Positions 47,842-57,939 are shown, counted from the first letter of the stretch. The stretch: 64,000 nucleotides of DNA from Fidelibacterota bacterium (GCA_947476275.1 CANJPQ010000013.1:62001-126000), one strand, 5' to 3'. Numbers and translations: made by a program. Notes: generated by a model from the sequence alone, not told the origin.

Positions 47842-48321
47842 CTACTCGCGTTTCGAAATGTTGCTCAGAAGCTCGAGGACGTTCTTACGCAGGTCGGCGT
47901 TGTGGAGGCGCCAGTACGAGCGAACCAGTTCCAAGGTCTCCGTGCGCTGCATCGGATCGGCGTCGATGCCAACGGCTTCTTCCGCCAAACCTTCTGCCGC
48001 GCGGGCACCCGGCATCGAACGATCACCGGTCGTCTCGGCACTGATGTCCTCGAAGAAGTAGGCGATCGGACAATTGAGCACGCGCGAAATGTCGAAAAGA
48101 CGGCTCGCGCTTACGCGGTTATGTCCGCTCTCGTACTTCTGGACCTGTTGAAACGTCACGCCGATATCACTCGCCAGCTGCTCCTGGCTGATATGGAGGA
48201 GCGTGCGCCGTAGCTTGATCCGTTTCCCGACATGAATATCAATCGGGTCCGGGCCACCGCCGCGGGCTCCTGGCTGCCGGCCTCTGCCGCGGGATTTTAT
48301 TGCGATCACTGCCACTTCCAT
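47842..48321 (-). CDS. XRE-family helix-turn-helix regulator
   Basis: 159 residues. Basic Gly/Arg-rich N-terminus, then HTH_3 from ~28: IDIHVGKRIKLRRTLLHISQEQLASDIGVTFQQVQKYESGHNRVSASRLFDISRVLNCPIAYFFED in continuous order. The C-terminal helical ~60 residues (RTETLELVRSYWRLHNADLRKNVLELL) probably dimerise. This architecture is common in alphaproteobacterial regulators with the FQQVQKYE-NRVSASRL core. Divergent from hisB across 225 bases, so it could control itself and the his operon; that is inference. Confidence 0.9.
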   Translation of the reverse strand: MEVAVIAIKSRGRGRQPGARGGGPDPIDIHVGKRIKLRRTLLHISQEQLASDIGVTFQQVQKYESGHNRVSASRLFDISRVLNCPIAYFFEDISAETTGDRSMPGARAAEGLAEEAVGIDADPMQRTETLELVRSYWRLHNADLRKNVLELLSNISKRE

Positions 48322-48546
48322 TTACCCATGTTAATTGTGTTTTTGTCGTCTCTGCCGACGTTACGGCGTCCTCAGTTTAGAACAGGACCCATATGGTGTC
48401 GCGACGAGAAAGTGCAAAGGGCCCGTTACGAAACCTTAAGGGAACATCGTCAGGGTCCCCTTTAGCGTAGTAGCGACCGGCGTTTTTCAATCGATAGGCG
48501 TCCGCCCGTTTGATAGAAGGGCGCGTAATCAACAAGGTAGGAAGCG

Positions 48547-49146
48547 ATGCGTACGGCATCGGTAGAACGCAAGACGAAGGAGACGAGCATTCGCGTCGCC
48601 GTCAATCTCGACGGCACCGGACAGTATCGTGTCGCGACGGGCATTGGTTTTCTGGACCACATGCTCGAGCAGCTGTCGCGTCATAGCCTTCTCGATATCG
48701 ACGTGGAAGCGAAGGGTGACCTCCACATCGACTTCCACCACACCACAGAAGATGTCGCGATCTGTATCGGCGAAGCGGTTGCGAAGGCGCTCGGCGACCG
48801 GAAAGGCATTGTCCGCTACGGTTCGGCGAACATTCCCATGGACGAGACGCTCACGGAAGTTGCGATCGATTTGTCCAATCGCCCGTATCTTATCTGGAAG
48901 GTAAGCCTTTCGAAGCCAAAGCTCGGCGACATGGACACCGAACTGTTCAAGGAATGGTTCCAGGCGTTCTCGCAAGCCGCCGGCGCGACCTTGCACGTCT
49001 GGAATCATTACGGCGAAAACAACCACCATATCGTCGAATCTTGCTTCAAGGGCTTGGCGCGCGCACTGCGTCAGGCCGTTGAGATCGATCCCCGCAAAGC
49101 CGACGCGGTGCCGTCCACCAAGGGCGTTCTCGGCGGTAGCCTTTAG
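48547..49146 (+). CDS. hisB: Imidazoleglycerol-phosphate dehydratase
   Basis: 199 residues. Mn-dependent dehydration of imidazoleglycerol phosphate, sixth step of histidine synthesis. [53 protein letters not shown] and [24 protein letters not shown] carry the metal His/Glu ligands. Single-function type (no phosphatase domain). Heads hisB-hisH-hisA-hisF-hisE. Confidence 0.97.
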   Translation: MRTASVERKTKETSIRVAVNLDGTGQYRVATGIGFLDHMLEQLSRHSLLDIDVEAKGDLHIDFHHTTEDVAICIGEAVAKALGDRKGIVRYGSANIPMDETLTEVAIDLSNRPYLIWKVSLSKPKLGDMDTELFKEWFQAFSQAAGATLHVWNHYGENNHHIVESCFKGLARALRQAVEIDPRKADAVPSTKGVLGGSL

Positions 49147-49154
49147 ATCTTCAG

Positions 49155-49832
49155 ATGAGCGTTGCGATCATCGATTACGGCTCGGGCAACTTGCGGTCCG
49201 CCGCAAAAGCCATCGAGCGTGCCGCGCGTGAAGCCGGCTATGCCGGCGCAGTGGAAGTCACTGCGTCGCCCGACGCCGTGCGCAAGGCCGATCGCGTTGT
49301 GCTGCCAGGCGTCGGCGCCTTTGCCGATTGTCGCCGCGGTCTCGCCGCTGTCGCCGGCATGGAACAGGCGCTCAGCGAAGCGGTCATCACCAACGGGAAG
49401 CCCTTCCTCGGCATCTGCGTCGGTATGCAATTGATGGCGACGACCGGGTTCGAACACGGCACCTGCGATGGGTTGGGCTGGATCCCGGGCAAGGTCATCG
49501 CCTTGAACCCCAGCGCAACGGACGCCGGCCCCGGCGGCACCGGCTATCGCATCCCGCACATGGGCTGGAACGAACTCGAGATCGGCAACGCCAATCATCC
49601 CGTCTTGAAATCGCTGAGCGCACGCGACGCGGCGGACCGGCACGCTTACTTCGTGCATAGCTATCATCTGGTCGCGGATCAGCCGGCCCACGTGCTGGCG
49701 ACGGTGCAGTACGGTCAAACCATTGCTGCGATCGTCGGACGCGACAACATGATCGGCACGCAGTTCCATCCGGAAAAGAGCCAGGCGGTTGGCCTTGCTT
49801 TCATCCAAGCCTTCCTCGCGTGGTCGCCATGA
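49155..49832 (+). CDS. hisH: Imidazole glycerol phosphate synthase glutaminase subunit HisH
   Basis: 225 residues, 8 bases after hisB. Class I glutamine amidotransferase delivering ammonia to His[22 protein letters not shown], nucleophile elbow [11 protein letters not shown] (Cys), [10 protein letters not shown] and the His-Glu of [11 protein letters not shown] somewhat long loop ([30 protein letters not shown] region) is common in alphaproteobacteria. Overlaps hisA by ATGA. Confidence 0.96.
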   Translation: MSVAIIDYGSGNLRSAAKAIERAAREAGYAGAVEVTASPDAVRKADRVVLPGVGAFADCRRGLAAVAGMEQALSEAVITNGKPFLGICVGMQLMATTGFEHGTCDGLGWIPGKVIALNPSATDAGPGGTGYRIPHMGWNELEIGNANHPVLKSLSARDAADRHAYFVHSYHLVADQPAHVLATVQYGQTIAAIVGRDNMIGTQFHPEKSQAVGLAFIQAFLAWSP

Positions 49833-50551
49833 TTCTGTACCCGGCCATCGATTTGAAGGACGGGGCGTGCGTGCGCCTGATCAAGGGCGACATGGATCAG
49901 GCAACCGTGTTCAACGAGTCCCCCGGCAATCAGGCGAAGCGCTTTGTCGATGCCGGTGCGGAATGGATTCACGTGGTCGACCTCAACGGAGCGTTCGCCG
50001 GCAAACCTGTCAACGCCGGCGCCGTCGATGCAATTCTGAAGGCAGCGCAAGTGCCGATCCAACTCGGCGGCGGCATCCGCGACATGGCAACGATCGAGGC
50101 GTGGCTCACCGCAGGCGTCGCGCGGGTGATCCTTGGCACCGTCGCTGTAAAGAATCCCGGCTTGGTGCGTGAAGCTTCGAAGACATTCCCCGGCAAGGTC
50201 GCTGTCGGCATCGATGCCCGCAGCGGCAAGGTCGCTACGGAGGGCTGGGCCGAAGCCTCGGAACTTGACGTGGAAGACCTCGCGCGGCGCTTTGTCGATG
50301 CCGGGGTCGCCGCCATCATCCATACGGACATCGACCGGGATGGCGTTCTCGGCGGTCCGAACGTCGCGGCCTCCGCGGCGCTCGCCCGCGCCGTGCCGAT
50401 CCCGGTGATCGTCTCCGGCGGGGTATCCTCCCTGGAAGACCTCCGCGCCGTCAAAGCGGCGGAGCCTTCAGGTTTGGCCGGCGTCATCTCCGGCCGCGCC
50501 ATATATGACGGTCGCCTCGATCTCGCCGCAGGCATCGCCCTGCTCAAGTAA
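49829..50551 (+). CDS. hisA: Phosphoribosylformimino-AICAR ribotide isomerase HisA
   Basis: 240 residues from the ATG at 49829, which overlaps the hisH stop. (Beta/alpha)8 half-barrel-repeat enzyme: [20 protein letters not shown] (catalytic Asp in the first strand), [66 protein letters not shown] and VIVSGGVSS. Performs the Amadori rearrangement before HisF/HisH. Confidence 0.96.
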   Translation: MILYPAIDLKDGACVRLIKGDMDQATVFNESPGNQAKRFVDAGAEWIHVVDLNGAFAGKPVNAGAVDAILKAAQVPIQLGGGIRDMATIEAWLTAGVARVILGTVAVKNPGLVREASKTFPGKVAVGIDARSGKVATEGWAEASELDVEDLARRFVDAGVAAIIHTDIDRDGVLGGPNVAASAALARAVPIPVIVSGGVSSLEDLRAVKAAEPSGLAGVISGRAIYDGRLDLAAGIALLK

Positions 50552-50587
50552 ATTGAATTGCGGGGCGGTCTGTGCGATCAGACGCCC

Positions 50588-51352
50588 ATGCTCAAAATCC
50601 GCATCATTCCCTGCCTGGACGTGAAGGATGGCCGGGTGGTCAAAGGGGTCAACTTTGTCGACCTCAAAGACGCCGGCGACCCGGTGGAACAGGCGCGCGT
50701 CTATGACGCCGCGGGTGCGGACGAACTCACGTTTCTCGACATCACTGCCAGCTCCGACAACCGAGACACGCTCTACGACGTGGTACGACGGACGGCGGAA
50801 CAATGCTTCATGCCGCTCACAGTGGGCGGCGGCGTGCGCACGGTGGAGGATATCCGTAAATTGTTGCTGGCCGGTGCGGACAAAGTATCCATCAACACTG
50901 CGGCCGTGAAGACGCCCGAGTTTGTGCGCGAAGCGGCAGAGAAATTCGGCAGCCAGTGCATCGTCGTGGCGATCGATGCCAAGCATGTGCCGTCGGGCAC
51001 CTTCGAAATCTTTACCCACGGTGGCCGCAACGCTACGGGCATCGATGCGGTGGATTGGGCGAAGCGTATGGAAAGCTACGGCGCCGGCGAAATCCTGCTC
51101 ACGTCCATGGACCGCGACGGCACGCGGGTCGGGTATGACTTGCCGCTGACCCGCGCGGTTGCCGATGCGGTCAATGTGCCGATCATCGCCTCCGGCGGCG
51201 TCGGCAACCTCGAACATCTAGTCGATGGCGTTCGGCAAGGCCACGCCAGCGCCGTCTTGGCGGCATCGATCTTCCACTTCGGACAGTTTACGATTGCCGA
51301 CGCGAAAAGCGCGCTGGCGCAGGCCGGCATACCGGTGCGGAGAGCGGCATGA
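50588..51352 (+). CDS. hisF: Imidazole glycerol phosphate synthase cyclase subunit HisF
   Basis: 254 residues from the ATG at 50588. [72 protein letters not shown] and [16 protein letters not shown] are family motifs, with the two catalytic Asp (~11 and ~130). Forms the ammonia-channelling complex with HisH, two genes upstream. Overlaps hisE by 4 bases. Confidence 0.97.
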   Translation: MLKIRIIPCLDVKDGRVVKGVNFVDLKDAGDPVEQARVYDAAGADELTFLDITASSDNRDTLYDVVRRTAEQCFMPLTVGGGVRTVEDIRKLLLAGADKVSINTAAVKTPEFVREAAEKFGSQCIVVAIDAKHVPSGTFEIFTHGGRNATGIDAVDWAKRMESYGAGEILLTSMDRDGTRVGYDLPLTRAVADAVNVPIIASGGVGNLEHLVDGVRQGHASAVLAASIFHFGQFTIADAKSALAQAGIPVRRAA

Positions 51353-51687
51353 CCGAACCTAATGAAAAAATCCTCGAGGAAGTCTATCGCGTGATCTCCG
51401 CGCGCAAGGACGCCGATCCGGAGACATCCTATACGGCGCGCTTGCTGGCCAAGGGCATCAACAAGATTGCCCAGAAGCTCGGCGAAGAAGCGGTCGAGAC
51501 CGTCGTTGCCGCGGTCGGCGAAAGCGACAAGCACGTCGTCAGCGAAAGCGCGGACCTCTTATATCACTTGCTGGTGCTATGGTCGGCCCGCGGTGTGGCA
51601 CCCGCGGACGTGTGGGCGGAACTCGATCGCCGCTTCGGCGTTTCGGGCCTCGCCGTGAAGGAAGCGCGTAAGAAGAGCGGTTCGTAA
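51349..51687 (+). CDS. hisE: Phosphoribosyl-ATP pyrophosphatase
   Basis: 112 residues. MazG-like helical enzyme for the second histidine step. [47 protein letters not shown] with the metal-binding ExxE and [14 protein letters not shown] are clear. Separate from hisI, which is not in the window. Followed after 4 bases by the HIT gene. Confidence 0.95.
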   Translation: MTEPNEKILEEVYRVISARKDADPETSYTARLLAKGINKIAQKLGEEAVETVVAAVGESDKHVVSESADLLYHLLVLWSARGVAPADVWAELDRRFGVSGLAVKEARKKSGS

Positions 51688-51691
51688 AGCG

Positions 51692-52057
51692 ATGTCGACT
51701 TACGACGAGAACAATATCTTCGCCAAAATCCTGCGCGGTGAAATTCCGTGCAAGAAGGTCCATGAGGACGAGCATACCCTGGCGTTCGAGGACATCGCGC
51801 CGCAAGCGCCGGTCCACACTCTGGTTATCCCCAAAGGCAAATATGTCTCGGTCGATGACTTCGCCGCGCGCGCGACCGATGCGGAAATCGGTGCCCTGAT
51901 CCGCGCTGTCGGCAAGGTCGCGCGGCTGAAGGGCGTTGCCGATCCGGGCTATCGGTTACTGTCGAACATCGGCGCGGAAGGCGGTCAGGTCGTGCCGCAT
52001 CTACACTTCCACATCCTCGGGGGCGTGAAGCTCGGCACGATGTTGGTGAAGGTCTAG
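51692..52057 (+). CDS. HIT-family nucleotide-binding protein (HinT type)
   Basis: 121 residues. Purine nucleoside phosphoramidase fold: NIFAKILRGEIPCKKVHEDEHTLAFEDIAPQAPVHTLVIPK in order, GYRLLSNIGAEGGQVVPHLHFHILGG with the His triad HxHxH. Its position after hisE suggests co-transcription with the his operon, an arrangement I know from other proteobacteria. Physiological substrate uncertain. Confidence 0.94.
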   Translation: MSTYDENNIFAKILRGEIPCKKVHEDEHTLAFEDIAPQAPVHTLVIPKGKYVSVDDFAARATDAEIGALIRAVGKVARLKGVADPGYRLLSNIGAEGGQVVPHLHFHILGGVKLGTMLVKV

Positions 52058-52059
52058 CT

Positions 52060-52695
52060 TTACTTCGGCGCCGCGGCCGTCGGGCAGGGATGCTGTGCGG
52101 CGCTTGCACACACAACCGATGACGTCAGGAACGTGACCGCATCGTCGAGATCGCCCTGGCGGATTTGCGGGGCTTGCGTGAACGGCTCCGTGCGCCACGT
52201 GCGACTCAGCATGTAAAGAGTCACGCTGCCCTGAACGGCCTTCGTATAGCGGGTCTCGCCGAAGTTCCCGCGCTTGTCGCGTTTGCACCCCAGCGTCCAG
52301 AACGCGGAGGGGAATCCGTTGTTGAGGCCGCTCTGCAGGCGACCCTCTACCACGCCGACGCAATTCTCCCGCATCTGGCCGAGGGCGCGGCGCTGATAGG
52401 CATCGATCGGCAGCGTATTGGTTTCGTGGTGAATCTCGAGCGAGATCTTTTCGCGCCATGTCGATGCGGTCTGTCCTTGCGGCACATATTCGACCACCTC
52501 GATTGATCCCGGCTGCTTGGAAAGCTCCACCCAGCCAGACGGAAAGCGCGGCATGGCGATGTGTTCGTCCGCGAGAGCCTGGCGCCCAGGCGCGGCTTTG
52601 CCCAGGTTCGAGCCGCCGGTCGCGGAGCTTTGCGCGAACGCCGTGCAAGCGATTGTGGCGCTCATCACCGCAGAGAGGACGCAGCGTCGCATCAT
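52060..52695 (-). CDS. Exported protein of unknown function
   Basis: 211 residues. Signal peptide MMRRCVLSAVMSATIACTAFAQ. The mature part includes GWVELSKQPGSIEVVEYVPQGQTASTW, KISLEIHHETNTLPIDAYQRRALGQM and three further Cys (ENCVG, TLGCKRDK, VVCASAAQHPC), suggesting periplasmic disulfides. Strands such as TRYTKAVQGSVTLYMLSRTWRTEP suggest a compact alpha/beta fold. No named family recognised. Converges on the HIT gene with a 2-base gap. Confidence 0.7.
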   Translation of the reverse strand: MMRRCVLSAVMSATIACTAFAQSSATGGSNLGKAAPGRQALADEHIAMPRFPSGWVELSKQPGSIEVVEYVPQGQTASTWREKISLEIHHETNTLPIDAYQRRALGQMRENCVGVVEGRLQSGLNNGFPSAFWTLGCKRDKRGNFGETRYTKAVQGSVTLYMLSRTWRTEPFTQAPQIRQGDLDDAVTFLTSSVVCASAAQHPCPTAAAPK

Positions 52696-52830
52696 CGGAA
52701 GCCTCCAGCTAATTCGCGCGCTTTATCCTGTCAGTCCAACCGCCGCGCGGCAATTTATGTGACCGCACAGTGCCCGTCTTTCGTATATGCCATGGCATGA
52801 TTGCACAGCCGAGTGTCAGTTTCAGGGCAG

Positions 52831-54000
52831 ATGCGTAACCAAACTATCCTCGTGATCGGCGCCGGCATCGGTGGCCTCTCCTTTGCCCTCGGCGCGCAAC
52901 GCGCCGGTTGCCGCGTGATCGTATGCGAAGCTGCGTCGCAGCTCGGCGAGGTCGGTGCGGGACTCACCGTCAGCCCCAACGCCACCCATGCGCTGGAATT
53001 CCTCGGTCTCGGAGAGGCGATGGCGCGCTTGAGCGACCGTCCTGAAAGCGGCGCCGGCTATCACTACAAGACCGGCGAGATTCTCTACCGCACGCAAACC
53101 AGCGGCAGCTTCAAAGCCAAATACGGCGCGGATTACTACCAGATTCACCGGGCCGATCTGCATGACGCCCTGGCGGCTGCGGTACGCGCTAATGACCCCA
53201 ACGCAATCCGCTTGACGCACCATTTCGTCGGGATGGAGCAGACCGACAAGGGCGTCACGGCAACTTTCAGCAACGGCCAGACCATCACGGCAGATGCACT
53301 CATCGGTTGCGACGGTTTGCGCTCCGGGGTGCGCAGCGTACTCTTCGGCAATGAAAATCCGCGGTTCACCGGCCAGGTGTCCTTCCGCGGGATGGTGCCG
53401 GCGGACTTGGTCCGGCACTGCATGGTGCCGACCCGGTCCGGCGTGTTCGTCGGACCAAGTCGGATTTTCACCCGCTATTTCCTGCGTAACCTCACGTTGG
53501 TCAATTTCGTCGGCATCTGCAAAACCGACAGTTGGAAAGAGGAAGGCTGGTCCACGCCGGCCACCACGGAAGAGGTGCTGGCGGAGTTCGAGGGGTGGCA
53601 CGAATGCGTGCAAACCATCATCAAGGCCACTCCTCCTGGTAAGTTGTTCAAGTGGGCATTGTTCGACCGGGACCCGCTCCCGGTATGGACCAAGGGCCGG
53701 GTCACGCTTCTGGGCGATGCGGCCCATCCGATGTTGCCGTTCCTCGGTATGGGTGCGGCGATGGCGATCGAAGACGCCGCCATCCTTGCCCGCTGTATCG
53801 CCGCGGCCGGCACGTTCGAGGAGGCCTTCGCGCGCTATGAAACGGCGCGAAAGGAACGCACGACTTACGTGCTGTTGAAATCCCGCGCGCAGGGTGAGCT
53901 TTACCAATCCCGCACGCCGGAAAACCTCAAGTCGGAAAGCGGCACGGGCGAATTTCGCCTCGGGCTGTTCGACTACAATCCGGGTACCGTTCCCGTTTAG
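52831..54000 (+). CDS. FAD-dependent aromatic-ring monooxygenase (salicylate hydroxylase-like)
   Basis: 389 residues from the ATG at 52831 (a TTG 30 bases upstream is in frame). Class A flavoprotein hydroxylase: ILVIGAGIGGLSFALGAQRAG FAD fold, EAASQLGEVGAGLTVSPNATHAL, second FAD/NADPH motif ALIGCDGLRSGVRSVLF and VTLLGDAAHPMLPFLGMGAAMAIEDAAIL. NADH and flavin are expected cofactors; the aromatic substrate is unknown. The converging VOC gene shares its stop region (TTAG). Confidence 0.88.
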   Translation: MRNQTILVIGAGIGGLSFALGAQRAGCRVIVCEAASQLGEVGAGLTVSPNATHALEFLGLGEAMARLSDRPESGAGYHYKTGEILYRTQTSGSFKAKYGADYYQIHRADLHDALAAAVRANDPNAIRLTHHFVGMEQTDKGVTATFSNGQTITADALIGCDGLRSGVRSVLFGNENPRFTGQVSFRGMVPADLVRHCMVPTRSGVFVGPSRIFTRYFLRNLTLVNFVGICKTDSWKEEGWSTPATTEEVLAEFEGWHECVQTIIKATPPGKLFKWALFDRDPLPVWTKGRVTLLGDAAHPMLPFLGMGAAMAIEDAAILARCIAAAGTFEEAFARYETARKERTTYVLLKSRAQGELYQSRTPENLKSESGTGEFRLGLFDYNPGTVPV

Positions 54001-54983
54001 CGATCCGCGATCAATTCCGTGAGTTCGCCCGCCGGCCCTTTAAACGTGGCCGCGCGCGTGCTGCCGTACACCGCTGCGGGGGCTGTCATGAACGGCGCAT
54101 CGATGCCATCGAAGCCCGCGACCGAGAAACTCATAATCGCGGTCCCCGGCGGCAATTGTCCCGTCTTACGCGGTTGCGGCTTGGTGGCGCCGGGTGGGAA
54201 CTCGTCGAGCTCTATCTTGTTGCCGCGTTCGGCGGCCACCACCACGCCAAGCTTGTAGATGTGATCCAGCGGCAGGCCATGGGCCTGCGCGCGCGATTCG
54301 ACCGGTAGCGCCTGGTCGCCCTGGTCCGCCAGCGCGAAGCGATCCTTGTAGAACGTCTTCAGCGCTGCGAAGTCCGGCCCGGCCAACACGGCGATGAACG
54401 GCCGATCGACTTGCGAGTTCGGTTCGGGATGATTCGACGCCGCCCGGTCGCCGGTGTTGGCGGTGAGATATAGGACTTCGCCGGCCGGCCCACGCACCTG
54501 CATGGCATAGATCGGCGAATTGGGGCCCAGGGGATGCGGCTCGCCCAACACCGCGATCGGCGCTGTGAGCCAGCCGGCCTTGAGCTTGGCGTAAAGTGCA
54601 TCCAGGTCCCGCACCGCGATCTCGATGGCGCTCCAGCCCCACGTGGTCAGCGGCTTCGCGGGGGCGATCTTATCGATCTCCACGGCGCGGATCGGCACGT
54701 CGCCGCCGTTCTCCGGCGTCATCGCGATCATGTGTCGCCCGGCCATGGCCGGTGCACCCCAGGACTTTGCGAGGTCCGCGGTAATCGTGCTGCGCTCGGT
54801 CACCCGATACCCTAGGGCGCCCGCGTACCACCGCTCCACAAACGCAAGATCGTGCGTGGCGATGGTGGCCGCGCGGATACGCCGCAACTTGGCATTCGCC
54901 GCCGCCGGGTTCTGCGCGAAGGCAGCGGTGGGGCAAAACGCGGCGCCATGTGCCACGAGCAGAAGACGACGGCGGCTGAGCAT
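53997..54983 (-). CDS. Exported VOC/glyoxalase-superfamily protein
   Basis: 328 residues from the ATG at 54983. N-terminus MLSRRRLLLVAHGAAFCPTAAFA has a triple arginine before a hydrophobic stretch, compatible with Sec or Tat export. Then two VOC-like modules: RIRAATIATHDLAFVERWYAGALGYRVTER (~35-65) with IEIAVRDLDALYAKLKAG, and PFIAVLAGPDFAALKTFYKDRFAL (~195-220). No clear metal ligand set is recognisable. Divergent from the second methyltransferase and convergent on the monooxygenase. Confidence 0.8.
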   Translation of the reverse strand: MLSRRRLLLVAHGAAFCPTAAFAQNPAAANAKLRRIRAATIATHDLAFVERWYAGALGYRVTERSTITADLAKSWGAPAMAGRHMIAMTPENGGDVPIRAVEIDKIAPAKPLTTWGWSAIEIAVRDLDALYAKLKAGWLTAPIAVLGEPHPLGPNSPIYAMQVRGPAGEVLYLTANTGDRAASNHPEPNSQVDRPFIAVLAGPDFAALKTFYKDRFALADQGDQALPVESRAQAHGLPLDHIYKLGVVVAAERGNKIELDEFPPGATKPQPRKTGQLPPGTAIMSFSVAGFDGIDAPFMTAPAAVYGSTRAATFKGPAGELTELIADR

Positions 54984-55127
54984 CCTTGCATCCTTCCCCG
55001 GTACGACCTTCCGCGAGCCTACTGGATGCGGCGCAGCAGGGGCAGAGATTTGATGGCGGTCAATGCGGCATCTCGCGAAGGACCATTGACTGAACCCAGC
55101 ATTGCCAAGCGAACGGAGGAACATCTC

Positions 55128-56336
55128 GTGCCTGAAGGCTCTCGCGCACTCGATACCCATCGGTTGGCCGATATCGAAGCCCCATACACGCCCACCCACA
55201 ACGAAGTCGCACGCCAGCGCTTCGTCAGTGCGTTGCGCAAGCACGTCCTCATCGACAAGGCCGTGGAAATGCGCGCGGCCTACGATGCGTCAGCCATGGC
55301 CACGTACACAAAGTCCCACGGCCATCCGCCGCGAGATCATTGGGACATCAAGGATGCGATGCGCACCAGTGGCGCCTACCGGGTCTATTCCGCGTTGCGT
55401 CTCAATGCGCAGGAGATGACGTGGCAATCCGTGATGGACCCGGTCGAGCGCGGCCTCCCGGCGATGATCGAAATCGCAACGGATGCCGCGCACCTCAACC
55501 CGGCGGGGGGCTCCTTGCGGATCGATCCGCAGTTCCAACCCCCGGGCTACGTGGCGGACGTCGATGTCCATCACATTCCCGGCTCATTCACCGCTGAGCT
55601 GACGCAGGATGACGTCGCGATCGGCGCGGTGGCGGCTCACGGCACGCGCGTGTTCTCTGGTGGCCTTCCACACCGCAAGGACAATCCGGGCGCGGTGGCC
55701 GAAAGCGTCGCCCACTACTTGAAACTCGCCTACCCGGATTTCAAACCGCGCCGGATTCTCGATTGCGGCACCGGAATCGGCAAGAACCTCGCGCCCTATC
55801 GCGATGTGTACCCGGATGCAGAATGCTACGGAATCGACGTGGGTGCGCCGGGCCTGCGATACGGCCATGCCCTGTTCGAGCATCAGGGCATCCCGCTGCA
55901 CCTATCGCAGCAGAACGCCGAACGAACCGACTTTCCGGACGGCTATTTTGATCTGATCGTCTCGAGCTTCTTCTTTCACGAGATGCCGGTCGCCTCCACC
56001 AAGCTCATCCTGAAGGAGAACCGCCGCCTGCTCGCGCCGGGTGGCCGCATCGTGCACATGGAGCTTCCCCCCAACGCGGAGGTCGACTCATATGCGGCGT
56101 TTGTCATCGATTGGGACAACGACAACAACTACGAGCCGGATTACGCGGACTATCGCAATCAAGTTCCCACGGCGCTCTGCGCGGAGGCCGGATTTGCGCC
56201 CGCGACGTGCTGGCAGCGATTCATTCCGAACTGGCGAACTTTCGGCGCCGAACCGTTCGCGCGGTTTGTGAAAGGCGATTGCGCCGCACCTGCTTACGGC
56301 AACGGGTCGTGGTTCGTCTTCGGCGCGCAAAAGTAA
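55128..56336 (+). CDS. SAM-dependent class I methyltransferase with a distinctive N-terminal domain (copy 2)
   Basis: 402 residues from a GTG at 55128, chosen for GGAGGA 7 bases upstream and because it matches the length of the paralogue at 174-1352; an ATG at 55053 would add 25 residues. N-terminal region shares AQEMTWQSV, GSLRIDPQFQPPGYVADVDVHHIPGSF and the DDVAIGA turn with copy 1. Methyltransferase core: RRILDCGTGIGKNLA (~209), YGIDVGAPGLRYG, LSQQNAERTDFPDGYFDLIVSSFFFHEM and LLAPGGRIVHMELPP. Unlike copy 1, motif I keeps GTGIG. Its stop is 1 base from the converging comM stop. Confidence 0.82.
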   Translation: MPEGSRALDTHRLADIEAPYTPTHNEVARQRFVSALRKHVLIDKAVEMRAAYDASAMATYTKSHGHPPRDHWDIKDAMRTSGAYRVYSALRLNAQEMTWQSVMDPVERGLPAMIEIATDAAHLNPAGGSLRIDPQFQPPGYVADVDVHHIPGSFTAELTQDDVAIGAVAAHGTRVFSGGLPHRKDNPGAVAESVAHYLKLAYPDFKPRRILDCGTGIGKNLAPYRDVYPDAECYGIDVGAPGLRYGHALFEHQGIPLHLSQQNAERTDFPDGYFDLIVSSFFFHEMPVASTKLILKENRRLLAPGGRIVHMELPPNAEVDSYAAFVIDWDNDNNYEPDYADYRNQVPTALCAEAGFAPATCWQRFIPNWRTFGAEPFARFVKGDCAAPAYGNGSWFVFGAQK

Positions 56337-56337
56337 T

Positions 56338-57873
56338 TTAGGAACCCGCGCCCGCAAGCGTTCGCCCAGGCATCACGCGGCGGTACGACAGCGCCTCGGC
56401 AATATGAATGCGCCGGACCTGCGCGCTGTTGTCTAGATCCGCGATGGTGCGCGCGACGCGCAGCATGCGGTGATAGCCCCGCGCCGACAACAGCATCTTC
56501 TCCGCCGCCTGAGTCAGCAGCGCGCGGCCGTCCGCGTCGGGCGCCGCGATCTGCTCGAGCATTTCGCCGTCGGCTTCCGCGTTCGTCATCACGTCTGTAT
56601 TCAACGCACTCAGGCGCTGGAATTGGAGGTCGCGGGCCGTCGCGACCCGCGCCGCCACAGTCGCAGACGTTTCCGAAGCGGAGGGCAGCGAGAGATCGAG
56701 CGGATTCACCGCCGGGACGTCGACATGCAAGTCGATGCGGTCGAACATGGGTCCGGAGATCTTGGTTTGATAATCGACGGCGCATTTCGGCGCCTTGCCG
56801 CAGCTCAACTGCGGCTCGTCGAGATGGCCGCAGCGGCACGGGTTCATGGCCGCCACCAATTGGAAGCGCGCCGGAAATGTCACATGGCTGTTGGCCCGCG
56901 CGACGGTGACGCGACCGGTCTCCATCGGCTGGCGCAACGCCTCCAAAGTGGCGCGCGCGAACTCCGGTAATTCATCGAGAAACAACACCCCCCGATGGGC
57001 CAGCGAAATTTCGCCGGGGCGCGTGCGCAAGCCGCCGCCGACCAGCGCGGGTGTCGACGCACTGTGATGCGGATCGCGGAACGGCCTTTGCCGCCGGATT
57101 CCGCCGCCGGGCAATTGCCCGGCGAGGGAATGGATCATGCTCACATCCAGCGCCTCGGCCGCGCTGAGCGGGGGCAACAATCCCGGCAGCCGCGCGGCCA
57201 GCATCGATTTTCCCGAGCCGGGCGGTCCCATCATCAGCAAATTGTGTCCACCCGCTGCGGCAATCTCTAACGCGCGTTTTGCGGTTTCCTGGCCCTTGAT
57301 GTCGCGCAGATCTTTGGTTGCCGCGATCTCCACCAAGGGGCTGCGCGCCGGGGTGCTCAGAACGCTGACACCCTTGAAGTGATTGATCAGTTCCAACAGC
57401 GACCGCGGCGCCAACACGTCCAAACCGCCTGCCCAGGCCGCCTCGCCGCCTTGCGCGCCGGGGCAGATGAGTCCGCGGTCGGATGCGTTTGCGGCAATCG
57501 CCGCCGGCAACACGCCGTTCACCGCCGCGATGGATCCATTGAGACTCAGTTCGCCGAGCACACAGTAGGATGCGATGTCCTCGATCCCGATCACGCCCAT
57601 GCTCACCAGCAAGCCCAGCGCGATCGGCAGATCGAAGTGGCTGCCTTCCTTTTGCACGTCGGCCGGCGCGAGATTCACCGTGATGCGCTTCGGCGGCAGG
57701 GCCAGGCCGATGGCGGCCAGCGCCGTGCGCACGCGCTCGCGCGACTCACCGACCGCCTTGTCCGGCAAGCCGACGATGGTGAAACTCGGCAACTGCCCGC
57801 TGATCGCCACCTGCACCTCGATCGGCAGGACCTCGACGCCGGCAAACGCGACGGTGTGAATGGTGGCGATCAT
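56338..57873 (-). CDS. comM: YifB/ComM family Mg-chelatase-like AAA+ ATPase
   Basis: 511 residues. N-terminal Lon-like domain (FTIVGLPDKAVGESRERVRTAL, VNLAPADVQKEGSHFDLPIALGLL), AAA+ module with Walker A MGPPGSGKSMLA, Walker B GVLFLDELPEF, a Cys cluster (NPCRCGHLDEPQLSCGKAPKC) and the C-terminal helical bundle (KMLLSARGYHRMLRVARTIADLD). ComM relatives are branch-migration helicases that aid integration of transformed DNA; in this organism that role is inferred. Alone on its strand here. Confidence 0.94.
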   Translation of the reverse strand: MIATIHTVAFAGVEVLPIEVQVAISGQLPSFTIVGLPDKAVGESRERVRTALAAIGLALPPKRITVNLAPADVQKEGSHFDLPIALGLLVSMGVIGIEDIASYCVLGELSLNGSIAAVNGVLPAAIAANASDRGLICPGAQGGEAAWAGGLDVLAPRSLLELINHFKGVSVLSTPARSPLVEIAATKDLRDIKGQETAKRALEIAAAGGHNLLMMGPPGSGKSMLAARLPGLLPPLSAAEALDVSMIHSLAGQLPGGGIRRQRPFRDPHHSASTPALVGGGLRTRPGEISLAHRGVLFLDELPEFARATLEALRQPMETGRVTVARANSHVTFPARFQLVAAMNPCRCGHLDEPQLSCGKAPKCAVDYQTKISGPMFDRIDLHVDVPAVNPLDLSLPSASETSATVAARVATARDLQFQRLSALNTDVMTNAEADGEMLEQIAAPDADGRALLTQAAEKMLLSARGYHRMLRVARTIADLDNSAQVRRIHIAEALSYRRVMPGRTLAGAGS

Positions 57874-57939
57874 CGCTCAGCGAATCCCCCTACTCACCGC
57901 CACTATAACGGGAACTAAAAGAGAACGAAATTGGCGCGC

